From contig NZ_OBDR01000008.1 in NCBI RefSeq assembly GCF_900215215.1, positions 1 to 64,000 of the forward strand: a stretch of DNA of 64,000 bases. The letters run 5' to 3'. This stretch comes from Methanohalophilus euhalobius (GTDB lineage: Archaea > Halobacteriota > Methanosarcinia > Methanosarcinales > Methanosarcinaceae). A program made the position numbers and the translations under genes. Position 1 is the first letter of the stretch; each line of letters begins with the position of its first letter. Under the pieces are notes generated by a model. The model was not told where the DNA came from, did no database searches, and saw only the letters and a program-made list of their open reading frames with translations. This document shows positions 35,904-45,134 of the stretch, in pieces.

Positions 35904-37028
35904 ATGGATATAAATCTCCGATGGCATCGAAAGAACTCATACAGTCTGGCGACGCTTTATCCCTTGCTTGAAAATGCCGATTTTGTCAGGCATCCGGTTG
36001 ACGGCATAATGGTGTACAGCTTTTCCACCGCACAAAAAAGAAACATATTTAGGGAAGTATCCTCTTCAAACACCGATTCTGTCTATATAGCAGGAGGGCC
36101 GCATCCATCAGGATCAGTGGAAGAAACTCTTGGGTTTTTTGATTATGTGGTGATAGGGGAGGGAGAAGAAACCCTGCCAGAACTTGTGGATACCCTGCAG
36201 ATGGGTGGAGATATTTCAAAAGTAGCCGGCATCGCCTACAAAAAAGAGGGTAATATTGTGTATACGGCTGCCCGGCAACCGGTAAACCTTGATGATTATC
36301 CCTGTTTTGACTGTGATGGGCCCCGATCGCCAATTGAAATCAGCCGGGGATGTCCCTGGAATTGCAAATATTGCCAGACTCCCAGACTTTTAGGTCACAA
36401 AATGCGTCATCGAAGTATTGACTCCATTGTTCGTTATGCACGCTGCTACAATGACCTGAGATTCACCTCTTCAAATGCTTTTGCCTACGGGAGTGACGGA
36501 ATTCATCCAAGGCCGGATAAGGTGGAAAAATTACTTGCCTCCCTTGCAGAACTTGAGGGAAAGAACATTTACTTTGGTACATTTCCTTCGGAAGTGCGTC
36601 CTGAATTCGTGTCCGAGGATGCCCTGGAACTGGTAGATAAATACTGCACAAACAAAAGCATAAGCCTGGGTGGCCAATCAGGCAGTGATAGGATACTCAG
36701 GCAAATTCGCAGGGGACATAGCAGTGAAGATATCTTTAATGCCGTTGAGCACTGTGTGGACAAAGATATAGTGCCGATGGTGGATTTCATATTCGGTTTT
36801 CCCGGTGAAAACGAAGAGGACCAGCGAATTACCCTAGATATGATCAACTGGATAATCAGTAAAGGTGGCAAGGTGCGGGCTCATTACCTGACTCCACTAC
36901 CTTCGACTCCCTATGGAAATATAGTTCCTGCACCGATTGAACCGGATGTAAATAAACTTCTGGGTAAACTGGCACTGGATGGGAAATTGACAGGAAAATG
37001 GGCTCAATTTTTATATGCAAGATGGTGA
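35904..37028 (+). CDS. B12-binding/radical SAM domain protein
   Basis: A 374-residue protein. Residues 1-120 form a cobalamin-binding-like Rossmann domain (YIAGGPHPSG, VVIGEGEETLPELV) but lack the DxHxxG cobalamin motif. The radical SAM core has C150-x3-C154-x2-C157 (SRGCPWNCKYCQ) and downstream SLGGQSGSDRILRQIRRGH, DFIFGFPGE and HYLTPLPSTPYG. It fits the methanogen-wide family I recall as TIGR04013 (not verified). The reaction is unknown. It is 13 bases after the M50 gene and overlaps the convergent cysteine-cluster gene. Confidence 0.88.
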   Translation: MDINLRWHRKNSYSLATLYPLLENADFVRHPVDGIMVYSFSTAQKRNIFREVSSSNTDSVYIAGGPHPSGSVEETLGFFDYVVIGEGEETLPELVDTLQMGGDISKVAGIAYKKEGNIVYTAARQPVNLDDYPCFDCDGPRSPIEISRGCPWNCKYCQTPRLLGHKMRHRSIDSIVRYARCYNDLRFTSSNAFAYGSDGIHPRPDKVEKLLASLAELEGKNIYFGTFPSEVRPEFVSEDALELVDKYCTNKSISLGGQSGSDRILRQIRRGHSSEDIFNAVEHCVDKDIVPMVDFIFGFPGENEEDQRITLDMINWIISKGGKVRAHYLTPLPSTPYGNIVPAPIEPDVNKLLGKLALDGKLTGKWAQFLYARW

Positions 37029-37708
37029 GTATGAAATTGTCCGCAATGGTACACGTTAACGACAATTTCTTTTCCTGAATTGTATTTTTTCATCTGTCTT
37101 TCGTATTGTCTCTGGGAAGGTTTGAGTTTATTTTCCCTGAAATAGGAGAGCAGGGTAGTAAGGAAATCTATTCGGTGCTGCAGGAATCCGGTTTCATATT
37201 CTAACACATCTTTTGCTATCTGCATGGCGTCCTTCTCAGTCATTTCACAGTGGTAGTAACCGTGTTCGTTCAGGCCTGCTACATATCTCCACAGGAGTTT
37301 GCCCCTGCTGTTGGGTTCGCGATTGAGCATATACGGATATATGCTGCATATGGCGGGCCTCTGTGTGTATATGGCACACAGGTCATCTTCTCCCAGGAAA
37401 GCACAGGTCCCGTCATCCTTGTAGGTCAGGGCATACCCCTGTACATAGAAATTGCCCTTGTTATCACAGTAATCAAAATAAGGTGCAGGTGTAATTTTTG
37501 AAGAATCAACCATCTCGATTCTCTCAACATCATTCTCAAGCAGGAAAACATGGTCATTGTAATCGCGGGTGCAACAGCGTGTACACCTGCTGCATTCAAA
37601 ACCCACATCTTTGATTATATCAACCAGTTCTCCAAAAGGATATGCCTCTACAGCAGAGAGGTCTGATCTGGTCTGTGAGAGCTCTTTACTTATCAAAGTT
37701 ATCTGCAT
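37004..37708 (-). CDS. YkgJ-type cysteine cluster protein
   Basis: A 234-residue protein of the CxxC cluster family (PF03692). C39-x2-C42-x2-C45-C46 (CSRCTRCC) lies near the N-terminus. CAFLGEDDLCAIYTQRPAIC and SIYP near 101-125 supply further ligands. The family probably coordinates zinc or an Fe-S cluster; its role is not established. The ATG at 37708 overlaps the CAGGTG ribosome-site-like sequence, leaving the start a little uncertain. The 3' end overlaps the radical SAM gene by 25 bases. Confidence 0.85.
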   Translation of the reverse strand: MQITLISKELSQTRSDLSAVEAYPFGELVDIIKDVGFECSRCTRCCTRDYNDHVFLLENDVERIEMVDSSKITPAPYFDYCDNKGNFYVQGYALTYKDDGTCAFLGEDDLCAIYTQRPAICSIYPYMLNREPNSRGKLLWRYVAGLNEHGYYHCEMTEKDAMQIAKDVLEYETGFLQHRIDFLTTLLSYFRENKLKPSQRQYERQMKKYNSGKEIVVNVYHCGQFHTHHLAYKN

Positions 37709-37750
37709 CACCTGGGACTAACCGCGCTGGCATAGTATTTAAGAATATTT

Positions 37751-38176
37751 TCAACGGACTACATATACAGGTTTTTTGGAATTGCGTATCACCTTCTCCG
37801 CAACACCGCCAAGCAGGAATTCTTTGGTGCTCTGCTGGCCCTTGCAACCAATGACGATCATATCAACACTCTTTCGTTCAGCAAAATCCATGATCTCATC
37901 TGACGGATATCCTTCCAGCATTTTTGTCTCGCAGGACAAACCCTTCTCTTTTGCAATAGCCATTGCCTTCCGGAATGTGTCTTTGCCCATCTCCTCCAGC
38001 ACCCGGCTAGAAGGACTCCAGGAATCAGGATTTGACAGAAGGGATGAACCGGGATGTACCACATAAACTACGTAAATACTACTATCCAAACTCTTTGCAA
38101 TTTCCATCCCCGCTTCAAGCACCTGTTCCGAATAGCCGGAACCGTCAACGGAAATAAGCATCTTGGTGTAACTCAT
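37751..38176 (-). CDS. universal stress protein (UspA family)
   Basis: A 141-residue single-domain Usp. It opens YTKMLISVDGSGYSEQ with the ATP-site Asp and closes with the nucleotide loop GCKGQQSTKEFLLGGVAEKV (G-x2-G-x9-G) and KPVYVVR. Shorter than the Usp at 11.2 kb and without its helical insertion, so the two are diverged paralogues. Monocistronic between the cysteine-cluster gene and uvrC. Confidence 0.92.
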   Translation of the reverse strand: MSYTKMLISVDGSGYSEQVLEAGMEIAKSLDSSIYVVYVVHPGSSLLSNPDSWSPSSRVLEEMGKDTFRKAMAIAKEKGLSCETKMLEGYPSDEIMDFAERKSVDMIVIGCKGQQSTKEFLLGGVAEKVIRNSKKPVYVVR

Positions 38177-38231
38177 TATCTAATCACCCTTGCAGTTAAT
38201 TAGGACAGTATTTTTTATATAACTGTCGTGC

Positions 38232-40043
38232 TCATTTTTGTTCCCTGAGCTTTTCGGCAATACGTCTTGCAAGTTCCTTTCCGATTCCCTCAATTTCTGC
38301 GACCTCTTTTTCCTCAGCCTGTCTGATCTTTTCCACAGAGCCGAAATGCTGCAGAAGTTCTTTCTTTTTCTTCTCCCCGATACCTTCAATCCCATCCAGC
38401 TCGGAATGGGAAAGTCTCGCTGATCTTCTTTTCCTGTGGGAAGCCACTGCAAACCTGTGTGCTTCGTCCCTTACCTGCATGAGTATTTTTAGTGCAGGCG
38501 ATTTTTTTGGCAGAATCAGCAGTTTACGTGGATGGTTTTCAGGAAAGATTATGTGCTCGAATTTCTTGGCAAGGCCGATTATAGGTATATTCATCTGTAG
38601 TTTTTGCAATTCCCGGTTTGCGGCATTGACCTGTCCCTCTCCCCCGTCGATAAGTATGAGGTCTGGCATGGCTTGTTTGTCCTTTTTATGGGAATATCGC
38701 CTGCCAACTGCTTCGGCCATCATGGCAAAATCATCAATTCCTTCAACACTTTTGATATTATAATGCCTGTAATCCGCTTTTGACGGTGTACCGTTTTTGA
38801 ATACCACCATCGAAGCTACCGGATCGCTTCCCGATATGTTGGATATGTCAAAACCTTCTATGTGTCGCGGCAGGGTGCCAATTCCCAGTTTTTCCTGCAG
38901 AGCCTCGAGCCCTTTCAGTGTTCCCTCTTTTTTTGCCTTCTCCGTGTTTGCCCTTTCTCGGGCCATTGTGGCATTTTTCATCGCCATATCAAGGAGTTTT
39001 TTCTTTTCCCCTATCCGGGGAATGTTCAGGGTGACTTTCCTGCCAGCCTTTTCAGACAGCCATTTCAGGATTACTTTTTCCTCCGGTGGCATTTCTGGCA
39101 CAACAATTTCGGGAGGTACAGGGGAATCCTGGTAGTATTGTTTGATGAATTCGGCAATAATTTCAGAGGACGTACTTTTCCCCCGGTTCAGTTCAAAATC
39201 CGCCCGTCCCACCATGCTGCCGTTTCTCACGTAGAAGAGCTGCACGTAGACATCCTTTTCATCCACATGTAACCCGATTACATCCCTGTCATCGATTCCT
39301 GCAGTTGTCCTTTGCTGTTTTGCAAGTTCTTTTAAGCCCTCAATCTGGTCCCGGATAACCGAAGCTGCCTCATATCGCTGCTTTTCTGCGTATTCCTGCA
39401 TTTGCTTTTTGAGTTTGCCCAGCAGGTCACCGGTGTCCCCCCGGAGGTACTTTACTGCCGCCTTCACATTATCCCTGTATTCTTCTGCATCCACATCTCC
39501 TGTACAGGGTCCCATGCAGCGATTTATATGATAATTCAGGCAGGGCCTTTTCTTTTGTGTGGGATTGCCGTGACACCTGCGGATTTTGAAGATCTGGGAT
39601 ATCAGGTCAAGAGTGGTGCGCACTGGCTTTACACTGGTGTATGGGCCAAAATACACAGCATCGTCCATTAACCTGCGTCTGACCAGGTATATGCGCGGGT
39701 ATCTGGAATTGATGGTTACCTTCACATAGGGATAACGTTTGTCGTCCTTAAGGCTGATATTGTACCTGGGCCTGTTCTTTTTGATAAGGTTGGCTTCCAG
39801 AATAAGGGCTTCAACTTCTGTGGATGTAACTATGTATTCTATATCCCTGATCTTGCTGACAAGAACCTTTGTTTTTTGGCTCTTGTTTTTGTCAGTCTGA
39901 AAGTACTGGCTGACCCTTTTCTTCAGGTCCCTAGCTTTACCGATGTAGATTATGGTATCATTTGCATCCTTCATCAGGTATACGCCGGGCAGGTGGGGAA
40001 AATCCGATATGTCCGGATGTCCCGGCACAATATTTTCACTCAT
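38232..40043 (-). CDS. uvrC: excinuclease ABC subunit C
   Basis: A 603-residue dual-incision nuclease of nucleotide excision repair. The GIY-YIG domain is N-terminal (PGVYLMKDANDTIIYIGKA near 19-37, NLIKKNRPRYN later). The UVR motif lies near 205-240. The RNase H-like endonuclease domain has GFDISNISGSDPVASMVVF and DLILIDGGEGQVNAA. A C-terminal tandem HhH ends ARRIAEKLREQK. The ATG at 40043 overlaps the stop of the upstream exonuclease (ATGA). A GTG at 40058 is the alternative. uvrA and uvrB are not in the window. Confidence 0.95.
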   Translation of the reverse strand: MSENIVPGHPDISDFPHLPGVYLMKDANDTIIYIGKARDLKKRVSQYFQTDKNKSQKTKVLVSKIRDIEYIVTSTEVEALILEANLIKKNRPRYNISLKDDKRYPYVKVTINSRYPRIYLVRRRLMDDAVYFGPYTSVKPVRTTLDLISQIFKIRRCHGNPTQKKRPCLNYHINRCMGPCTGDVDAEEYRDNVKAAVKYLRGDTGDLLGKLKKQMQEYAEKQRYEAASVIRDQIEGLKELAKQQRTTAGIDDRDVIGLHVDEKDVYVQLFYVRNGSMVGRADFELNRGKSTSSEIIAEFIKQYYQDSPVPPEIVVPEMPPEEKVILKWLSEKAGRKVTLNIPRIGEKKKLLDMAMKNATMARERANTEKAKKEGTLKGLEALQEKLGIGTLPRHIEGFDISNISGSDPVASMVVFKNGTPSKADYRHYNIKSVEGIDDFAMMAEAVGRRYSHKKDKQAMPDLILIDGGEGQVNAANRELQKLQMNIPIIGLAKKFEHIIFPENHPRKLLILPKKSPALKILMQVRDEAHRFAVASHRKRRSARLSHSELDGIEGIGEKKKKELLQHFGSVEKIRQAEEKEVAEIEGIGKELARRIAEKLREQK

Positions 40044-40804
40044 TTCTGTGGTGTACACCCCTTAAAGCAATGTTCAATAAACCTGTCATATGTAATCTCC
40101 AGGATAGTTTCCAGATTCACTATATCTTGCCTGTTGTACTCAAGAAGCAGGTCAAGGGCTTTTTCATTCCCTTTTTCATATTCTTTCCACAGGTGCACGG
40201 CTTCAAAACCATCCATTCCTTCAGTTTCTTCGGAGCGGTTAATTCCCAGCATGTGTTCTATATTTTTGAGTCCGCCTTTAAACCCTATTCTCCTTAAAGG
40301 ATACATAAGATCGGTATGCATTTGTTCCATTGTGATCTGTGGGAACTCTCGCTGTATGAAAGGAAGGTCAAAACGCGCACCATTAAAAGTTACCAGGAAA
40401 TCGTATTGTTCCATCTCCTGCACTATTTCTTCCAGATTTATGCCCCGCACGAAACTTTTCACATCTTTACCGTTATAAACTCCAATGACAGTTATTTCAG
40501 AGGATGCAGGTGAAAGCCCTGTGGTTTCAATATCCACGTAGGCTACAGAGTCCGAAAAATTACGGAATCCTCTCCAGTGTTCGGATGTAGGTATCGATTT
40601 TGCAAAATAAGGAATATCGCGTATCTCAAGTTTTTCGATGGAGTTTTCAATTTCCATTGCAATTTTATCTTTTTTGGAACCCGGGAGGTTTATTGCGCTT
40701 TTATTCTGCAGGAATTCATTCCATGTCGTAATTCCACCGGACCATATCTTCCTCTCGGTTTCTTTCCCGATGCCCGGGATATGAATATAAGTACTTGTAA
40801 GCAT
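40040..40804 (-). CDS. HhH-RNase H-like (YprB-type) 3'-5' exonuclease
   Basis: A 254-residue protein. A helix-hairpin-helix-like N-terminus (TYIHIPGIGKETERKIWSGG) precedes a DEDD exonuclease of the RNase_H_2/YprB group. ExoI is YVDIETTGLSP; ExoII is the segment FNGARFDLPF; the last acidic motif is YNRQDIVNL. TDLMYPLRRIG and GLKNIEHMLG are typical of the group. The ATG at 40804 has a GGTGA site; upstream TTG/GTG starts are less likely. It is translationally coupled to uvrC (ATGA overlap), implying a role in repair or end processing. Confidence 0.85.
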   Translation of the reverse strand: MLTSTYIHIPGIGKETERKIWSGGITTWNEFLQNKSAINLPGSKKDKIAMEIENSIEKLEIRDIPYFAKSIPTSEHWRGFRNFSDSVAYVDIETTGLSPASSEITVIGVYNGKDVKSFVRGINLEEIVQEMEQYDFLVTFNGARFDLPFIQREFPQITMEQMHTDLMYPLRRIGFKGGLKNIEHMLGINRSEETEGMDGFEAVHLWKEYEKGNEKALDLLLEYNRQDIVNLETILEITYDRFIEHCFKGCTPQK

Positions 40805-40942
40805 TAATGTCACCAATATTTTATATGATGGATTCAGCTCATGTAATTAAATTTGCCAGAATATATATCATTTAAGAAAATGTATTTATATATATGACCA
40901 ACGTAAATTCTTATACAATATACAACTATAACAGGGGATAAC

Positions 40943-41206
40943 ATGCGCGCAGATATTACATCACTCTTTGGGTTAAACGTATATACCAACCTCGGTACTT
41001 ATGTGGGTAAAGTTGATGACCTTGTAATGAATGTGGAGGAGGGGGTAATAAGTGGTCTTGCTCTTTCTGACATCAGTCGTGATTTTTTCGATGTTCCTAC
41101 AAAGGGTGTCATAATTCCCTATCGCTGGGTAATCACAAGCGGGGACATCGTTCTTATCAGGGATGTTGTCAGCAAATTCAGGAATAAAGAGAAAGAAGAA
41201 GACTGA
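40943..41206 (+). CDS. PRC-barrel domain protein
   Basis: An 87-residue protein, essentially one PRC-barrel: ITSLFGLNVYTNLGTYVGKV, DDLVMNVEEGVISGLAL, KGVIIPYRWVITSGDIVLI. A charged tail KFRNKEKEED follows. PRC-barrels bind RNA or protein partners (RimM, photosynthetic reaction centre H, archaeal CdvA); single-domain archaeal versions have no set role. It is 7 bases upstream of the Thg1-like gene and probably co-transcribed, which hints at RNA metabolism. A TATA-like TTTATATATATG is near 40884-40895. Confidence 0.88.
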   Translation: MRADITSLFGLNVYTNLGTYVGKVDDLVMNVEEGVISGLALSDISRDFFDVPTKGVIIPYRWVITSGDIVLIRDVVSKFRNKEKEED

Positions 41207-41213
41207 TCATCTC

Positions 41214-41945
41214 ATGAAAGAGCGAGAGATCTATGCTGATTTGCGTTGTGTGTCTCCGGTAATTCTTCGAGTAGATGGCAGGAACTTCCAGCATACCCTG
41301 AAAAAAGAAGGGTTTGAAAAACCCTATGACCTTTTCTTTGCCACCTGTATGGCCGATTCAATAGAGCTGTTTTTCAAAAAAAGCAACATGAACCCGGTTT
41401 TTGCGTACACTTTTTCTGATGAGGCAAGCATTGTATTCACGGATCTGCCCTTTGACAGAAGAGTGGAGAAACTTGATTCGGTTGTACCTTCTTTTTTGAG
41501 CAGCTCTTTTACCCTTTTTTCAGGAATTGAGGAACCTGTGGCCTTTGACTGCCGCGTGATTCCTGTATGCAGTGGCCAGTTTACCGAATATATGCAGTGG
41601 CGACAACAGGAAGCCTGGCGCAATTTTGTTAGTTCTTATGGTTATTACACTCTTATAGATGAAGGTATTGACAGAAAAAGTGCAGCTTCGATCATGCATG
41701 GCAAAAAATCACAGGACATACATGAGATGATGTTTGAAAGAGGCACAAATCTGGCAAAGAAACCTGCATGGCAAAGGCGAGGTGTGGCTGTATACAGGGT
41801 GAAATATCCAATAGAAGGGTATAATCCTCTTCTGGAGGAAAAGACACGTTCCACACGTTCACGTATCTACCAGGATTGGGATTTGCCTCTTTTCAGTACA
41901 GAAGAGGGAGATAATTTCCTCAAAAGACATATATCTCTGGATTGA
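41214..41945 (+). CDS. Thg1-like 3'-5' polymerase (tRNA-His guanylyltransferase family)
   Basis: A 243-residue protein that adds nucleotides in the 3'-5' direction, for tRNA-His G-1 or repair of truncated tRNA 5' ends. The palm motif ILRVDGRNFQ carries the first metal aspartate; FSDEASIVF holds the second carboxylates (an archaeal variant of SDE). RSTRSRIYQDWDLP ends the core. The ATG at 41214 is chosen over earlier codons inside the PRC-barrel gene. Some Methanosarcina homologues contain an in-frame TAG; this copy has none. Complete. Confidence 0.88.
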   Translation: MKEREIYADLRCVSPVILRVDGRNFQHTLKKEGFEKPYDLFFATCMADSIELFFKKSNMNPVFAYTFSDEASIVFTDLPFDRRVEKLDSVVPSFLSSSFTLFSGIEEPVAFDCRVIPVCSGQFTEYMQWRQQEAWRNFVSSYGYYTLIDEGIDRKSAASIMHGKKSQDIHEMMFERGTNLAKKPAWQRRGVAVYRVKYPIEGYNPLLEEKTRSTRSRIYQDWDLPLFSTEEGDNFLKRHISLD

Positions 41946-42004
41946 ATAGAGATTGCACAATTATTGACCTTATTATCAGTTAAATTATCTTATGCGGTGA
42001 CTCC

Positions 42005-42958
42005 ATGGACAGAATAGATCTTGTTAAAAGGAATGCTCAGGAAATTGTTACAGAGAAGGAACTGGATGAACTGATGGAAGCAAAAGCAGAGCCTTCTGCC
42101 TACACCGGTTACGAACCAAGCGGTAAGATACATATGGGTCACGTGCTTACCGTAAACAAATTGATCGACCTTCAGAAGGCCGGCTTCAATATAACGGTAC
42201 TCCTTGCAGATGTGCACGCTTTCCTGAATCAGAAAGGTACTATGGAAGAAGTAAAACAAATTGCTGATTATAACAGGAGATGCTTTCTTGCACTGGGGCT
42301 TGACCCTGATAAAACCAATTTTGTTTATGGTTCGGATTTCCAGCTGGGTGAGGAATATATGCTCAATGTACTCAGACTCACCTGTACTACTTCTCTGAAC
42401 AGGGCCCGCCGCAGTATGGATGAGGTAGGAAGAACAATGGATGATCCGCGGGTTTCCCAGATGGTCTATCCGATAATGCAGTCTATTGATATTGCTATGC
42501 TTGATGTTGATGTAGCTGTAGGTGGTATCGACCAGCGTAAGATACACATGCTTGCCCGTGAGGGACTGCCTGGAATGGGTTACAAGGCACCGATATGTCT
42601 CCATACTCCAATCCTGCTGGGACTTGACGGTGATAAAATGGCATCTTCCAGAGGCAATTATATTTCTGTGGATGATGATGAGGCAACCATCAAGAAAAAG
42701 ATGAAAAAAGCTTTCTGTCCTGCTGGTGAGATAGTTGATAATCCTGTGTTACAGCTCTTCCGCTACCATATATTACCCCGTTATGAAGAGGTCGTGTTTG
42801 AAAGGCCTGAGAAATTTGGAGGCAATCTTACATGCAATGGTTACGAGGAACTTGAAAAAATCTTTGAAGACGGGACCCTGCACCCAATGGACCTTAAAAA
42901 CGGTGCTGTAAAATACATGAGCCTGTTACTTGCACCTGTCAGGGAAGTTCTCCTGTAA
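42005..42958 (+). CDS. tyrS: tyrosyl-tRNA synthetase, archaeal type
   Basis: A 317-residue class I synthetase lacking the bacterial S4 domain, as expected for archaea. The HIGH motif is HMGH at 43-46 (GYEPSGKIHMGH); KMSKS is represented by DKMASSRGN near 204-212. Tyrosine/tRNA determinants such as YPIMQSIDIAMLDVDVAVGG are present. Complete; promoter and ribosome site lie in the 60 bases upstream (TTATCTTATGCGGTGAC). Confidence 0.96.
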   Translation: MDRIDLVKRNAQEIVTEKELDELMEAKAEPSAYTGYEPSGKIHMGHVLTVNKLIDLQKAGFNITVLLADVHAFLNQKGTMEEVKQIADYNRRCFLALGLDPDKTNFVYGSDFQLGEEYMLNVLRLTCTTSLNRARRSMDEVGRTMDDPRVSQMVYPIMQSIDIAMLDVDVAVGGIDQRKIHMLAREGLPGMGYKAPICLHTPILLGLDGDKMASSRGNYISVDDDEATIKKKMKKAFCPAGEIVDNPVLQLFRYHILPRYEEVVFERPEKFGGNLTCNGYEELEKIFEDGTLHPMDLKNGAVKYMSLLLAPVREVLL

Positions 42959-43019
42959 ATCCCCACGATAACATATATAATGTTTGCAGGCAGATATTTA
43001 GCATTAAACCGGGGGAAAC

Positions 43020-44174
43020 ATGAAATATACATTTCAGGATTCTACTGATCTGCCTGTACAGCGGGATTTCATTGAGGATTTAAAGAACTTTGTGGATGCC
43101 TGTTCCAAAGTTCTTCCTGTAGAAAAGGAAGCGATTGAAAAAAATGAAAATTATTACAAAAATATCGGTTCTCTGGAAAAAGCACTGGAGGAACTGAATA
43201 GTTCCAATGATAAAACTGTGGAATGTGTCAAATCCCTGGATTCTGATTTTGCCGGCCACTATCTGGATGAATATAAAAAATCAGTCCTGGAAGCCTGTGA
43301 CAGAGCTGTACATGAAGGCTTGGAACAGGTAAACCTCTCTATCGAAAAGGAAAGAAATGACTATAACAAATTCATGAATTCTATCGGCAGTCAGGTCCTT
43401 TCTATGTTGAATCCTCTTTTTGAAGGCGGAATTTATGGTTCTCATGAAAGTTATTCCATGGAAGCTGAAAATGGCCATTTAACCGGCAAGAAGGTCTCAA
43501 CTTTTGGGTCAATGCAATCTTTCTTTGAATTGGGTTATAACAGGTCTTCTGTTGCGGTAAAAGATCTGATTGATACCCTTTTTATCCCTACGTGGACAAG
43601 AACCGGATTAATATCCAAGGAAAAAAAGATCAAAATGGAAGACCTGTCCGAGTATTTACTGAAATCGTTTGAGTATGATGGCAAGGAGCACGTGGACGCC
43701 TCTTTCAGCAATAAAAAGGCAGACCATTCGCTGAGAATTATTTCAGACGGCGATGAGTATTCCGTGATTTTTGATGATACTGATATTACTGCAGACCCTG
43801 CGCTTTTTAAATCAATAACCCTCGAAGAGATTGATTCACTTGTCAATAATCTTGTGGGATTTGCCCGGTCCAGTATTGCTTCCCGCAAACTTGTCAATTT
43901 GATGGCCGGTGATGAGAATGCCATTTACAGTAATGAGATATTTGACTGCTTAAAGGCTGTTGCAGAACAGTATTCAGACATTATAACCCAGTGTCGTGAA
44001 AGGGGATATGTGAAAGGTGAAATTACCATCAAGATTGAGCAAGAAGATGGAACACGCACTGAAAAGTACGTGGATCGCAGCGAAATTTTCAACCGTCTTT
44101 CTGAGCTTGGTAGTGAAGGATTGGAGATTGCAGGTATTCTCGGGGTTGAATCTTCCAAAAGCAATTCACATTAA
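43020..44174 (+). CDS. hypothetical Methanosarcinales protein (384 aa)
   Basis: A soluble 384-residue acidic protein. Residues 1-125 are strongly helical and coiled-coil-prone. The middle has aromatic patches (FELGYNRSSVAVKDLIDTLF, PTWTRTG). Residues 190-265 suggest a beta-rich domain (DEYSVIFDDTDITADPALF). The C-terminal ~110 residues are helical again. There is no signal peptide, membrane helix, metal motif or P-loop. It starts after GGGGGA and stands alone downstream of tyrS. I do not recognise it. Codon use resembles its neighbours, so it is not obviously foreign. Confidence 0.75.
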   Translation: MKYTFQDSTDLPVQRDFIEDLKNFVDACSKVLPVEKEAIEKNENYYKNIGSLEKALEELNSSNDKTVECVKSLDSDFAGHYLDEYKKSVLEACDRAVHEGLEQVNLSIEKERNDYNKFMNSIGSQVLSMLNPLFEGGIYGSHESYSMEAENGHLTGKKVSTFGSMQSFFELGYNRSSVAVKDLIDTLFIPTWTRTGLISKEKKIKMEDLSEYLLKSFEYDGKEHVDASFSNKKADHSLRIISDGDEYSVIFDDTDITADPALFKSITLEEIDSLVNNLVGFARSSIASRKLVNLMAGDENAIYSNEIFDCLKAVAEQYSDIITQCRERGYVKGEITIKIEQEDGTRTEKYVDRSEIFNRLSELGSEGLEIAGILGVESSKSNSH

Positions 44175-44535
44175 TTTTTCTTGTGGTCAGGCATAACATT
44201 TATTGCATTCTCAAAAATAGAATTTATAATTATCTGTTATTATTAAATATTAATTATGCCGATATGGCCATTAATGAACTCATAAATAATAAGTCTACAG
44301 TTTAAGGAAACACTGCCTGTATCACTTCCTTGGAAGTCTTCTATCATTCGATATCCATGAGTGTATAATTTTGATTAATATTCCTATAGAGATTTCTGAT
44401 TAACTCCTCCCCTCACCCAAACTAAACAACAATATTTATATTCTATCAAGATAAATTTAGTTATATGAGTACTTTCAGTAATTTCACCCTGAAACACAGA
44501 ATATGACCGTTTGATAGCTGGTGGTGACAAACTAT
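44175..44535. other. AT-rich intergenic flank of an IS remnant
   Basis: There is no convincing gene. Long A/T tracts and TATA-like motifs occur (TATTTATATTC near 44431-44441), and no ORF above 60 codons has family-like content. The left terminal inverted repeat of the IS remnant would be expected here but could not be identified by eye. Confidence 0.4.
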
Positions 44536-45134
44536 ATGATAATAGACAAGTTGATCGACTGGAAACCATTTCGTCCCATACTGGAATCTATGTATATCAA
44601 CAGGACAGACAAAGGTGGTCGACCTGAAAATGATGTTGTAATGATGTTCAAAATGCTTGTGTTACAACAATGGCATGGTCTTTTTTGATCCAGAACTTGA
44701 ACCACAAAGACAGATTGATTGTAGAGGATTGGAAATTGGTCAAAAAAAGGTGGCAAATCATATTTTGGGTACAAACTGCTACGATTATTGATAAGGAGAA
44801 TGAGTTGATTCGAAGGTTTGAAACGACTGTGGCATCAGTACATGATTCACAGGTGGATCTGTCAAAAAAAGGAGAAGTGGTGTATAGGGATAAGGGATAT
44901 TTCGAAGTGGCGGCAAAAGGATTTGCAGCAACGATGCAAAGAGCGGTAAGAGGAAAGCCACTGAATATCAGACAGATTATGCGCAATGACAGGATTAGTG
45001 TACAGAGGATGCCCTGTGAAAGGGTGTATGCGGTGACAAAAGGCGTATTCAAAGCGGGAAAGGTGATGGTGACGGCGTTTTGTTTCAATTTGCATCAAAT
45101 GAGGACGTTAAAAAGAAAAAAGGTGGTGGACTGA
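44536..45134 (+). mobile_element. degenerate IS5-type transposase remnant
   Basis: The ATG at 44536 encodes a typical IS5/DUF772 N-terminus (MIIDKLIDWKPFRPILESMY, then GGRPENDVVMMFKMLVLQQW) that stops at 44688. The remainder, in a different frame (44670-45134), matches the DDE half: TIIDKENELIRRFETTVASV, VVYRDKGYF, then RGKPLNIRQIMRNDRISVQR and VYAVTKGVFKAGKVMVT. At least two internal deletions are inferred: about half the expected catalytic core is missing between WHGLF and the TIIDKENEL block, and one segment is lost before MQRAVRG. No active transposase can be made. Ends were not located. Confidence 0.85.

Noticed and set aside
41214-41945. Possible pyrrolysine (TAG) readthrough in the Thg1-like gene
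   Set aside because: The frame is continuous with no internal TAG, unlike some Methanosarcina copies.
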